Assembly (NCBI RefSeq): GCF_019279795.1
Contig: NC_056744.1
Span: forward strand, 1,503,271,117-1,503,335,116
DNA: 64,000 nt
Direction of reading: 5' to 3'
Source of the DNA: Protopterus annectens
Taxonomy: Eukaryota > Chordata > Ceratodontiformes > Protopteridae
Shown: in pieces, positions 21,300-30,999 of the stretch
Numbering within the stretch: position 1 is the stretch's first letter
How the letters are laid out: the number at the start of each line of letters is the position of its first letter
Program-made: the position numbers and the translations under genes
Notes under the pieces: model-generated
The model's database searches: none
What the model was told of the DNA's origin: nothing
Seen by the model: the letters and a program-made list of their open reading frames with translations, nothing else

Positions 21300-22335
21300 T
21301 CCAATTCCAACTTAGACAGGTCTGATCTTTTGTCACCAGCAGTCCAGGATATATTGGTGGCTTCGCATAAAGCTTCCACTACTAAAACATATACTAGCAA
21401 ATGGAAGCGATTTGTATTCTGGGCGAATACACACCATGTGGATCCCTTTATAGCTCCTTTGAATAAGATATTAGAGTTCTTAACGGACTTATTTCATCAG
21501 GGTGCTTCTCCTGCTACTCTAAGAGTTCAATTGGCTGCCATTTCAATTTCCCTGTGGAAGAATGTGGAGCCCCTGTTATGGCTCACAGACTTTGTAAAGC
21601 CCTTTTTAAAGGAGTTTTTCATATTAGACCACCGGTCAGATCTCGACGTCACCTTGGAGTCTAAATTTATTGTTATCTAAATTAATGTTGCCCCCTTTTG
21701 AACCCGCCTCTTCTTGCCCATTAAAATTTTTGTCCTGGAAAACTCTCTTTCTGGTAGCCATTACTTCCGCTAGGCGAGTATCTGAACTTCAGGCTCTCTC
21801 CATCAAGCACCCTTATTTGATCTTTCACTCTGACAGAGTTTCTCTTGAACCAATTCATCCTTCCTCCCTAAAGTGTGTTCTATTAACAATATTAATCAGT
21901 CCATTGAATTACCCACTTTCTTCAAAACCACTCCAACAAAATGGAGTATATGTTACACAAATTGGATGTTCACAGACAGCTAAGATTTTATTTGGATAGA
22001 ACAAAAGATCACAGAAAAACAGATCAACTCTTTGTGGCTTTTGCTGATAGCAGGAAAGGACTTGCAGTTACCAAAAGAACTCTTTCTAAATGGTTAACGG
22101 ATTGTATAATCTATGTCTGATTCTTCAAATCAACCCTTTTACACAAACCCAAAGGACATTCCACAAGGTCAGTGTCTACGTCTTTGGCTCATGCAGCTCG
22201 CCTACCACTGGATGCTATTTGTGCGGCTGCTACTTGGTCTAAGCCACATACATTTATTTCTCATTATAAAGTAGACAAGGTTTCTAGGGACAGGGCAACC
22301 TTTGGTTCCACTGTGCTCAAGAACGTCCTCCCGTG
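21300..22335 (+). pseudogene. DIRS-A tyrosine recombinase (A3), frameshifted but motifs retained
   Basis: Domains in order: VAS HKASTTKTYTSKWKRF (core-binding part), VQLAAIS, then a frame change near 21670, SARRVSELQAL with catalytic Arg, LDVHRQLRFYL-like block, GHSTRSVSTS with the HxxR pair, AAATWS and FISHYKVD with the nucleophilic Tyr. At least three frame disruptions remove coding ability. All four recognisable catalytic residues remain in the translated fragments, unlike in A2 and A6. Confidence 0.8.
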
Positions 22336-22384
22336 AGTTCCTCAGGATCAAGGAGCTAGGGACGCTACCCATGTGTAAGAACAA

Positions 22385-22475
22385 ACGGCGAGATTGAACA
22401 CTATCACATACAGAAGTTATGTCCTTACCATAACGTTCCATGTGGAGTGTTCATCTCGTCTTTGTTCTTACAGTC
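22385..22475 (+). repeat. A3 internal complementary region (ICR)
   Basis: ATGTGTAAGAACAAACGGCG complements the left end; GTTATGTCCTTACCATAACG complements the right end. They abut near 22427. Confidence 0.85.
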
Positions 22476-22679
22476 CCACCCTCCCACCCTTAGGAAGAAC
22501 GTTCTTTGATGCCTGGCCAGGAGCATTCTGCTACTGTTACGATATTGTGTACATAGTTGGCATATATATATATATATATATGTGTCTGTTTAGATATATA
22601 TATAGTTATCTGTAGATTCTTTCTATACATATGTGTATAAGCATGAATGTGCTATTCTGTAGATTGGTTTGCTTGCAAA

Positions 22680-22858
22680 CTAGATCTGAGGTAAAGGCAG
22701 AGGGGGATTGTGGGTATTAGATTGTCTCGAGCTTCTTCTCGATGCAGAGCTTGCAAGAGGCCGGCACGGAGCCGAGGATCGGCTCCGAACCCATGTGTAA
22801 GAACAAAGGCGAGATGAACACTCCACATGGAACGTTATGGTAAGGACATAACTTCTAT
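22680..22858 (+). repeat. A3 right inverted terminal repeat
   Basis: Reverse complement of 16800-16960, ending GGTAAGGACATAACTTCT. The 100 bp before it hold an (AT)n tract near 22560-22600. Confidence 0.88.
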
Positions 22859-22861
22859 TTT

Positions 22862-24805
22862 CTCTCCCTCCCCCTGTATCATCCCATTGCAATCAGCAAG
22901 GCTTGCAAGCGGTCTTTCTTGTGGTGGCTCCATTCTCCAGACCTCCACAGGGGCCGCCCCTTTTGTGCATCTCCCCCTCTCGCCACGGTGACCACGGATG
23001 CTTCCCGCCTCGGGTGGGGGGGGCATTTTGCGGGCCGGATGGTCCAAGGCACGTGGAGCGATTCAGAGACCTCCCTGCATATCAATGTTCTGGAAATGAG
23101 GGTGATGCTCTTGGCGTTGCAAGCACTTCAGGCCCTCCTTCCCCTGGGAACAATTGCGATTCAATCAGACAACATGTCGGTGGTCTGGTACATCAACAAA
23201 CAGGGGGGAACCAGGTCTTACCCTTTATGTCGAGAAGCCATGAGAGTGTGGGAATGGGCGATCTCCACCAACCGCTTTCTCATCGCAACGCATATTCCGG
23301 GTCGGACCAACATCCTAGCGGACAAGCTCAGTCGCACCATTCTCTCCCCGTACGAGTGGTCTCTCAATTCTCAAGTAGCGAAACGTATCTTCGCACAGTG
23401 GGGGACTCCCTGTTGCGATCTCTTTGCTTCTCCTTTAAACGCCAAGTGCGACAGTTTTTTCGCTCTAATCCCCCCTCCAGGGGATTCTCCGAGAGACGCT
23501 CTGGTGCATGCTTGGCCTCCCGGTCTTCTTTACGCATACCCCTCTACCTCTGATGCTACAAGTACTTCAGAAAGCCTCCCGGTTGGGGTGCAGAATGATC
23601 CTCCTTGCGCCGTTCTGGCCTCGACAGATCTGGTTCCCTTACCTAAGGTCTCATTCAGTGAATCCACCTTGGATTCTAGATCCCATTCCGGATCTGATAT
23701 CACACCCGTCGAACCTTCCAACTCCGAACCTGGACAACCTGAAGTTGACTGCTTGGCTGCTCCAGTTCCACTCCTAATCAGGACTCCCGGTATCTCGTCC
23801 CCAGTTAAGGCCATTCTGGTGGCGGCCCACAAGCCCTCTACCAGAAAAATTTACCGCAGTAAATGGAAGCGTTTCTCCATTTGGGCAGAGCGGCAAGGCC
23901 TAGATCCTTTCACGGCTCCCCTTCCTTTGGTTCTAGATTTCCTTACTACTCTCTTTAAGGATGGCGCCAGTAGTTCCACGGTTAAAGTTCAGCTGGCGGC
24001 CATATCGGATTACCATGTTGGACACGATTCAGGGCCTCTTATGTCGGCTAAGTTATGCAAAACCTTCCTAAAAGGCACCTTTTTGCTCAGACCCCCTGTC
24101 AAAGAAACGGTTCCCCCGTGGGATCTTTCCTTGGTACTTCAGGCCTTGACCGCTCCCCCCTTCGAACCTGCGTCCACAGTCGATCTTAAGCACTTGTCCT
24201 TTAAGACCGCTTTTTTGGTAGCCATTACTTCGGCTAAGAGAGTTTCAGAGCTTCAGACCCTGTCCATGAAACCACCTTATTTGATTTTTCATCCGGACCG
24301 GGTGTACCTCAGGATCAACCCCTCCTTTCTTCCTAAAGTAGCTTCGGAGGCTAACATTAATCAGTCCATCAACCTCCCTGTTTTCTTCCTGAAGTATCAA
24401 AACAAAGGTGAATACAAGCTGCATTCCTTGGATGTTCACAGGCAGCATCGTTTTTACCTTCATAGGACAGCTGGTCATAGGCAATCAGACCAGTTGTTCA
24501 TTTCTTTTGCCAAATTCAATCTGGGTAAACCAATTTCCAAAGTTTCTTTGTCACGCTGGATTTCTCAGTGTATTCTGTTGGCGTACCAAGCCTCTGGGAG
24601 GCCCGCATCGGAGGGAGTCCATGCTCATTCGACCTGGTCTGTCTCTACTTCAGCGGCCTTTAAGTCAAGGGTTCCTCTGGATGACATTTGTTCAGCAGCC
24701 ACTTGGGCTTCATCTCATACCTTTACTTCTCATTACAAGCTGGACGTCACTTCTAGAGGTAGAGCATCCTTTGGCTCCGCGGTGCTCCGGAATATCCTTC
24801 CATGA
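22862..24805 (+). pseudogene. DIRS-A RT tail, RNase H, methyltransferase-like and YR (A2), fused frame
   Basis: RT resumes after A3 and an open frame from 22919 runs 628 codons to the stop at 24805. RNase H: VTTDASRLGWGG, LEMRVMLLAL, QSDNMSVVWYINKQGG, HIPGRTNILADKLSR. Methyltransferase-like: CDLFASPLNAKC (its second half, LLAPFWPRQIWF, lies in another frame). YR: KIYRSKWKRF, SAKRVSEL (Arg441), HSTW (His570; residue 573 is Trp where the second Arg is expected), SHYKLD (Tyr606). The joining of RNase H and YR in one frame results from indels; relatives keep them in separate frames. The Arg-to-Trp change should inactivate the recombinase. Confidence 0.85.
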
Positions 24806-24834
24806 TGGCCACCCAAGATTCAGGTAGCTGGGGA

Positions 24835-24965
24835 CTCTGTCCCACAGGTTGCTGACAAATGAATTCTCCTACTTCAGATTTAGAAGTTATGTACTTACCA
24901 TAACGTTCCATCTGAGTAGGTGGATTCATTTGTCTGCAACCATCCCGCCCTCCTATCCCCCTGGC
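24835..24965 (+). repeat. A2 internal complementary region (ICR)
   Basis: CCACAGGTTGCTGACAAATG complements the left end of A2; AGAAGTTATGTACTTACC complements the right end. The halves abut near 24884. Confidence 0.85.
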
Positions 24966-25024
24966 CTTATCAGTTTCCTGCATAGGGTGTGTTACCCTTT
25001 GGTTAGGGTAGTTGGTGCAGGGCA

Positions 25025-25206
25025 AACTCGATCTGAGGTCATATAGGGAGAGCAGGGCATTATGGGTGAGGGGAGGAGCTAGGAGCTCGGATCCATAGCT
25101 GGATAAACCATGCCGGTTCGGATCCGATATCGGATCCATACCCACAGGTTGCAGACAAATGAATCCACTTACTCAGATGGAACGTTATGGTAAGTACATA
25201 ACTTCT
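25025..25206 (+). repeat. A2 right inverted terminal repeat
   Basis: Reverse complement of 13127-13270, with TCGGATCCGA at 25118-25127 and a near copy at 25130. Ends GGTAAGTACATAACTTCT. Confidence 0.87.
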
Positions 25207-25229
25207 AATTATACTTCACATATATTGCT

Positions 25230-25552
25230 ATGGATCCCTGTCATATGATCAAAGTTTCAAAACTTCAAAATTCATATGGTCAAGATAATATTATCGAAGT
25301 TTTGAAACGTCGAACATAAAAAAATAAAAACAAAAAAGTTTTTGCAGGGGGTCATGCCCCTCCCACACCCACCACCCCCCCCCCTGCAGATTAAATATAT
25401 CAATTCCGAGATCGCAGTATAGTGAGGAAAAGAGTAAATTTCCCATTCCGCACTGTACTGCAATCTCTGTTCAAAATGTTTGAAGTTTCAAAACTTCGAT
25501 CATGTGGTCTCAACCATATGAATTTCAAAGTTTTGTAACTTCTATTGCTATA
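25230..25552. mobile_element. MITE-like palindromic element
   Basis: The stretch AGTTTCAAAACTTC and ATTCATATGG (25250-25285) is mirrored by CCATATGAATTTCAAAGTTTTG (25514-25540). An inner pair (TCGAAGTTTTGAAAC against GTTTCAAAACTTCGA) is nested within. TATTGCTAT on both sides (about 25223 and 25547) could be a target duplication. A C-rich run occupies the centre. No coding capacity. Confidence 0.55.
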
Positions 25553-25559
25553 TAAACAA

Positions 25560-26247
25560 CATTACGTAAATTATTAAATTCCTGCCCTTTTTTTAAACAA
25601 GAAACGTCTTTATTAAACCATCACTTATGGCACAGAAAATCATACATTTATAGAAATGAAAACAAACCGTAGTTGCAAACATTGTACATCACAAACCATA
25701 CTGATACACTCCCATTTGCAAACAGTATACATCACTTATAATCTACCCAGTCATTTTCAGTCAAACATTACATAGTTCTTTTAAGTCCTGCCATATTTTA
25801 AACCTCTTTCCTCTCCTGTATGTATTGTTCCCTGTCCCTGTTTCTGGGCCTCCCCATTATTTTTGGCTTTGTCCAGATTTTTTGCTCTAAGAGGTTGAGA
25901 GGTATGGAAGGAGCAGCAAAGAAGCAGGGTGCATCAAAAGATGTCGTCACAGGAAATGTAACTTTATGTAGAATACTTAAACAATGAAGATACTCTTAGT
26001 TGAGAAGAAAATGATCTAAGGGAAGAGCTGCATGATTTAATACAGATTGGGTATTTTCAAGTCTTCTTGAAGAGACAGCTAGCCTAGTGAGACTAACCCA
26101 GACAACAAAGGATAAATAAGTAAAGATGGATAAACATGTTAAGATAGACAAAAGAAATAGGTTACAGAAAGTAAATAAGATCCAGAGTGTTAAGATTTGT
26201 AAAACAGATGAACACAGTAATCAGGGCTGTTAAGGAAAATTCACATG
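25560..26247. other. Unassigned sequence, possible minus-strand retroelement 3' end
   Basis: On the minus strand an AATAAA polyadenylation-type signal lies near 25612, followed by an A-rich run. Upstream sequence has no recognisable protein motif. The rest is AT-rich and featureless. Confidence 0.3.
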
Positions 26248-26339
26248 AGCCTGAGACTACCCAGACTCAGTCCCCTCTCTCTCTCTGCCTCCCCTTGGTG
26301 CCACTCCAGGCCTGGGTAGGTGGCTTCTTCCATCTGGTC

Positions 26340-27900
26340 CTCTCGGAGCCTGTCTGAGGCCGAGGTGGACAGGACGATGCAGAAGTTTATTTGGACCCAG
26401 ATTTAGTTGAGAGTCTTGCCTGCTCCCTCCTCCTCTGGAACTGGGAGCATGCAGTCCATTTTACTTCCCATTGCTCCTTCTCCAGTCCGACTTCTGGTTT
26501 TGGAGTCATCGGGTCCGACGTTTCCTGGTGTCAAGGGGTCGGCGCCAGTGATTCCAGGTAACTCAACGCTGACCATTGCCCCGAGTGGTTCGGCTCTGAT
26601 CCCTTTGAACCAACCGACTCTTGGAGCTCTAGCCTCTGTGTTGGATCCGAAGGGATGGCATCGACCTTGAGGTTCTTGGAGTCCGCACTTGCACTCGCAG
26701 TCTTGGCACCTGGAGGTTCAGCTCTGGCTCCTCCCTTGGAGCAGGGAGTGTTGGATCCAGTCTTGCTCACCCCTGCTACAGGGATTCATTCTCCCTCTAC
26801 TTTCAATGTGGTGGAGAGGGTTCTTCCGGCTCCCTCGAGACCCTTAACACTGTCATCCTCAGAATCCGTCTTGGCTCCCCTTCTTTCTGTGCCAGAGGCT
26901 GCCATTCTGCCTCCTCAAGGACAGCCTGTCACCACTACCCACCAGTAGGCTCCCCCCCCCAGACTGCCCCAAGGTTTCTGAGTCCTCCCTAGAAACCCCC
27001 CTGAGGAGCTCCCTCGGAAACACACATGCAAGAGGAGGCACTTGGACTCCCTGCTGGAGTCCCTAATGGAAGATGCTGACTTGGAGGAAGGGGAGGGCTC
27101 CCCCAGATCACCCCCCCCCCGGAAGATGTCTCCTTTGAAGACATCATGGAAGTCCTGCACCAACAAGAAGGGTGGTCTACCCAAAAAACCCAACCTGGAT
27201 GAGTCTGTGTTCCTGGGGGCATTTGGCACAGGACACTCTACCTCCTGGGTGTCCCCTCCCACGGAATCCCTTGAGGATTTAATTTCATCCTGAGCATGGA
27301 ATGAAGTGGATATTTTTGAGCCTATCTCCAAACACCCAGACAAAATACTTAGTGCCCCATTGGATAGGCAACACTGGTCAAAGGGATCCCCAGTCGATGC
27401 CATGGTTTTTGCAGCGGCCACCAAAATGAGCTCGCTCAGAACAGCTCTATGGTTCATCCTCCGGACCGAGAGTCGCTGACTATGGACCATTTCGGGAAGC
27501 GGGCCTCTATGTCAGCCACCTCTGCTTTACGTGCAGAGAACTACATGGCACATGTTATCGGACTACAGCGGGATCTGGTCAAAGTGGTTGCTAAGTCTGC
27601 CCTGTCGGCAGAGGAGAAAAGGGTGTTGTTCTCCCATATGGCCACCCTTACTTCAGTATCTAATACTTCCATGAGGCTCCTATCACACGCTATGAAGGGT
27701 GCCTCTAGGGCTGCCAGAACAGGTGTAGCCATCAGGTGTCACACCTGGCTCTGGCTTCTGCTTTCTCAGAGCCCTTCAAGGTGTCGTTTACGAATGCCCT
27801 GTATGACAGTTCCACTCTTTTTGGCAAGACTGTTTGAAACACTTTAGTCCAGAGCGAGAAAGATGGGAAGACCCTGTCAGCCATCGGGATTTGTTTCTCA
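26340..27900 (+). pseudogene. DIRS-A gag remnant (A5)
   Basis: Family blocks in order: SLSEAEVDRTMQKF (about 26345), the Ser/Pro linker with GGATCC-type repeats, MEDADLEEGEGSPRSPP (27063-27110), the ESVFLGAFGTGHSTSWVSPP block (27200-27265), DHFGKRASMSATSALRAENYMAHVI (27485-27560) and the C-terminal NALYDSSTLFGKTV region near 27800. A C run at 27108-27120 and other indels shift the frame. Confidence 0.7.
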
Positions 27901-28189
27901 ACCCCACAACAATCCTTCTCTAGGAATCAGCTCGGGGTGAAGAAGATGTGGTTCCGGAAATCTCCGGGCTCTTCCCGCATTGTTCAGGACTCGCCTTCCA
28001 CCAGAGGCAGAGGGGGATATGACAGATGCCGCCTTCGCGGCAGAGGGGGCCAGAGGAACTAAGTGTCTTGGGATTCTTCCCAGACAGACCCTCGCAGCAA
28101 CCCTGAAGGGTTGCCCAACTTCTCATCTCTGAAGGCAGTCGGGGACGTCTTTCTCTGCACTCAGCAGCCTGGGAGTCTGTCACCGATCA

Positions 28190-28852
28190 TTTGATTTTGC
28201 AGATAATTTCCTGAGGATACTTGATCCCCTTTCTTTAACCCCCAGTCCCTTCCAAACACCTCCCGGATGTCCCACCTGCGCAATGGGAGCAGGCAGCCGT
28301 AGAAATTTCCAGGCTGCTCAAAAAACGAGTCATCCAGTCTGTCCACCCAGACCAGTCCAGCTCAGCATCTATTCCATGTTCTTTTTAGTGCCAAAGAAAA
28401 TGGGGGGACTTAAGAACAATCCTGGATCTGTCAACCCTAAACCTGTCAGTTGCCAAGATGAAATTCTGGATGGTCAGTCTTCAATTCATTCTGCTGTTCC
28501 TGCAGAGAAACGACTGGATGTGCTTGGGGACCTCCAGGACACTTATTATCACATCAAGATGAGCAGGCCCTTTCAGAGGTTCTTCCTCTTCTAGCTGGGA
28601 GTCCATCATTTTCAGTTCAGAGTGCTCCCCTTTGGGCTCACCACCGCCCCGAGGGTTTTCACCAAAGTGATGGCAGCAGTGGCAGTTCACCTGCTGCTGC
28701 AGGGGTTTCAGGTCTTTCCCTACCTAGACGATTGGCTCCTTTCTGCTCCCTCCAGGCATCGACTGTATCAAGCCAGGGATCTTCTTCTCAAGACCCCTCA
28801 CTATCTGGGCATAACCATAAACCTCAACAAGTCCCACTTGGCACCAGTACAG
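28190..28852 (+). pseudogene. DIRS-A reverse transcriptase remnant (A5)
   Basis: Shows LPDVPPAQWEQAAVEI (about 28260), the FFLVPKKMGGL block, a first-aspartate motif changed to LGDLQDTYYHIKM (about 28525), then LPFGLTTAPRVFTKVMAAVAVHLLLQGFQVFPYLDDWLLSAPS with an intact YLDD (about 28720). It ends where B1 begins at 28853. Confidence 0.8.
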
Positions 28853-29050
28853 GATGTTCTTCATGTTTCACTGTTGCAGCCATCACATTTGGGTTATCTG
28901 CTTGCAGTAGCCCTCATTCGGCCTGATTATCAAAGTCTTGGGTCTTGCGTCGGTTGCTGTTTCATCTTCCATGACATCAGGTAGTCAGGGGTATAAAGCA
29001 TGCAGCCGACGCCATTACACCAGTCTTTCCTGCTGTGCAATGCCTGAAGC
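28853..29050 (+). repeat. B1 left inverted terminal repeat
   Basis: Starts GATGTTCTTCATGTTTCACT. The same start (GATGTTCTTCGTTCC) marks copy B2 at 60841. Confidence 0.85.
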
Positions 29051-29170
29051 AGAAGCAGTTCGCAAGTGTCGGTCGGCCGACTCCTGAAATTTTCGTTTTC
29101 GAGTTTCAGATCCAAAGTCTTCAACTAAGCTAGGTACCACGTTGGGGATTCTTTTTCTTGCTCTAAACCG

Positions 29171-30823
29171 ATGTCAGTAAAAGTTAACAATTGTATTTCT
29201 TGTGGAAAGCAACTACCTCATAAAGATTTTCATTTGTACTGCATTCCTTGCTTAGGCTCAGACCACGAAGTACCTCGCTGTCGGTTTTGTGCCTTATTCA
29301 AGCCTCGTACTATTCTTCTTCGGTTCATTTACGCATCCAAATATTTTGGTACTCGGTTCAATTATCCAGAAATGGCTTTGGTAAGCCACCCGACTACAGA
29401 CATTCCGAAAAAATGCAAAGATAAAGGCAGAGACGGACCGCATAGGTCCAAAACTGCTGACAACACTTCTAAGCTAGTCGCCATTTTGCCAGTACTCAGT
29501 GAGGCACTTTCGCAGCCCCTGATACCAGCTACTTCAGATTCGCAGGCCTCTACTGAGACACATTCGGAGTCCGGTATGCTGCGAGATGCTTCTTTGACTG
29601 TGGAACCTGTGGATGTCTCTACCTTGGATTGGACCGGAGCCGCTGTGCAGGCACCGGCTTCTGAGGGTGTATTCAGACCTACTGACTTGCATATTAAACC
29701 AACGTCATCTTCTTCTTCAAGGCCTAAAACTCGATCCATGCCTAGAAAACTGATGCCCAGACCACATGGTCAGGCCCCTATGAATAAAAAACAAATTATA
29801 AGAATGGTTGAAGATCTTATTACTCTAATCAGGGGAAGCCACCCTTCCCCGTCAAAGAGACCTAGGACTGATGTTCCTTCTGATTCTTCTGATCAGGATT
29901 CTGAAATTTCTGTTTTCTCTGATGACCAGGATTTGCCCTTGTCTACCTATGAGGACTCTGATGCAGAGGACTCCATTCCCTCTGCTGCCTCTCCAGAGGA
30001 TTTCTCTTTTGGTGAAACCTTGCATACTCTTAGTGAGCATTTTTGCTGGGAAAGCCAGGACTACTATGACTCCAAAAAGAGGCGTAGGGAATTCTTACTC
30101 CTGCCTCAACACAGGCCTTTAGCTATCCCACCTGTACTGGACATTGTAGATGATGCCTTCTCGGAATCTAGCCTGGTCCCTGACACTTTACCTCGTGCTC
30201 CCAGAAAACCTGAAAGGTATTACAGGGTATCTGCCTCTCACAAGTTCCTCTTTAAAAATCCTACTGCGGATCCTGAGACCATTTCCCAGGGACCCAAGGG
30301 CTTTAAGGCTACTACTGCCAAAAATCCTACCCCCTCTGATAGAGATTTCAGGGTGCTGGATAGATGGGGTAAGAAGGTATACACGTCTGCAACTTTGGCC
30401 ATTAGGGCTTTAAAATGCCAGTTTCATATGTTAAAGTATCAGCAGCATATTATTGGATTGCTTAAACAGAAAATTATGTTGATTCCTGACTGTGCTGAAA
30501 ATAAAGAATTACAGGATTTAATGCATTCTGCTGAACAAGTTGGAAAGCATACTTTGCAATGTGGTTTTGATTCATTAGAGGCATCTTGCAGGGCTGCTGT
30601 TACTAGGTCTGTACTTAGAAGGCATGCTTGGCTTAAGGAGCAATCTTTGCCAGATCATGTTAAAGCTAAATTACTGGATGCTCCCTTAAACCAAGACTGC
30701 CTGTTTGGCCACAAAGCAGAAGAAGTACTTAAAAAGATGGAGGAAAAAGCTAAATCTATGCAAACTGTTAAATATTTCCTGCAAGTACAGCCTCCCAGAT
30801 TTAGTAGGCATTGGCCCTCTTAA
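29171..30823 (+). CDS. DIRS-B gag (B1), 550 codons
   Basis: Open from the ATG at 29171, close after the left repeat. N-terminal Cys/His cluster: C8, C11, H21, C24, C27, H32, C37, C40, likely zinc-binding. Then a Ser/Pro/Thr-rich linker, an acidic stretch, and a conserved core (FSFGETLHTLSEHFCWE, FLLLPQHRPLAIPPVLD, YYRVSASHKFLFKNP, LDRWGKKVYTSATLAIRALK). The B2 homologue is 578 codons; here the frame ends early after PPRFSRHWPS and the Arg/Gly/Ser-rich tail continues in another frame. Likely a structural and RNA-binding protein; its detailed role in DIRS is not established. Confidence 0.8.
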   Translation: MSVKVNNCISCGKQLPHKDFHLYCIPCLGSDHEVPRCRFCALFKPRTILLRFIYASKYFGTRFNYPEMALVSHPTTDIPKKCKDKGRDGPHRSKTADNTSKLVAILPVLSEALSQPLIPATSDSQASTETHSESGMLRDASLTVEPVDVSTLDWTGAAVQAPASEGVFRPTDLHIKPTSSSSSRPKTRSMPRKLMPRPHGQAPMNKKQIIRMVEDLITLIRGSHPSPSKRPRTDVPSDSSDQDSEISVFSDDQDLPLSTYEDSDAEDSIPSAASPEDFSFGETLHTLSEHFCWESQDYYDSKKRRREFLLLPQHRPLAIPPVLDIVDDAFSESSLVPDTLPRAPRKPERYYRVSASHKFLFKNPTADPETISQGPKGFKATTAKNPTPSDRDFRVLDRWGKKVYTSATLAIRALKCQFHMLKYQQHIIGLLKQKIMLIPDCAENKELQDLMHSAEQVGKHTLQCGFDSLEASCRAAVTRSVLRRHAWLKEQSLPDHVKAKLLDAPLNQDCLFGHKAEEVLKKMEEKAKSMQTVKYFLQVQPPRFSRHWPS

Positions 30824-30999
30824 GAACTGGTCCAGTCCTGTCTCTTCCAGGCCTTCTCAGTCCAAACCCAGAACCAGAAAAACACCCAGGCTTCACTCCC
30901 AAGGTACTCACAGGCCTAAGCAGTGGGAGGCTCCCACTTCCAAAGCAGGGAGTAGTAAGACTCCCCCCTATGGTAAACTGTCACAATGACTTAACTTTA

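Larger units (their letters stand above)
16793..22858 (+). mobile_element. DIRS-A retrotransposon copy A3, complete, nested in A2
   Basis: Left repeat 16793-16960 and right repeat 22680-22858 are near-perfect inverted copies (TCGAGACAATCTAATACCCA against its complement near 22715). The ICR at 22385-22475 carries complements of both ends. Removing the element leaves the A2 RT frame continuous, so insertion caused no target duplication or loss, as expected for recombinase-mediated integration. The order is gag, RT-RNase H-methyltransferase-like, YR. Confidence 0.92.
13127..25206 (+). mobile_element. DIRS-A retrotransposon copy A2, complete but split by A3
   Basis: Left repeat 13127-13270 and right repeat 25025-25206 are mutual reverse complements (CATAATGCCCTGCTCTCC against its complement near 25050). 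The ICR at 24835-24965 carries complements of both outer ends, which sets the boundaries to within a few bases. Without the nested 6066-bp A3 (16793-22858) the element is about 6.0 kb. It is GC- and CpG-rich compared with A1, suggesting less decay. Confidence 0.9.
26248..28852 (+). mobile_element. DIRS-A retrotransposon copy A5, truncated at both sides
   Basis: Homology to A2 starts inside gag (A2 position about 14008) and runs to the RT, where copy B1 begins. No left repeat, RNase H, YR or right repeat of this copy is found in the window. Confidence 0.75.

Noticed and set aside
25600-25900. Minus-strand LINE 3' end
   Set aside because: Only an AATAAA and an A-rich run; no protein similarity recognised.
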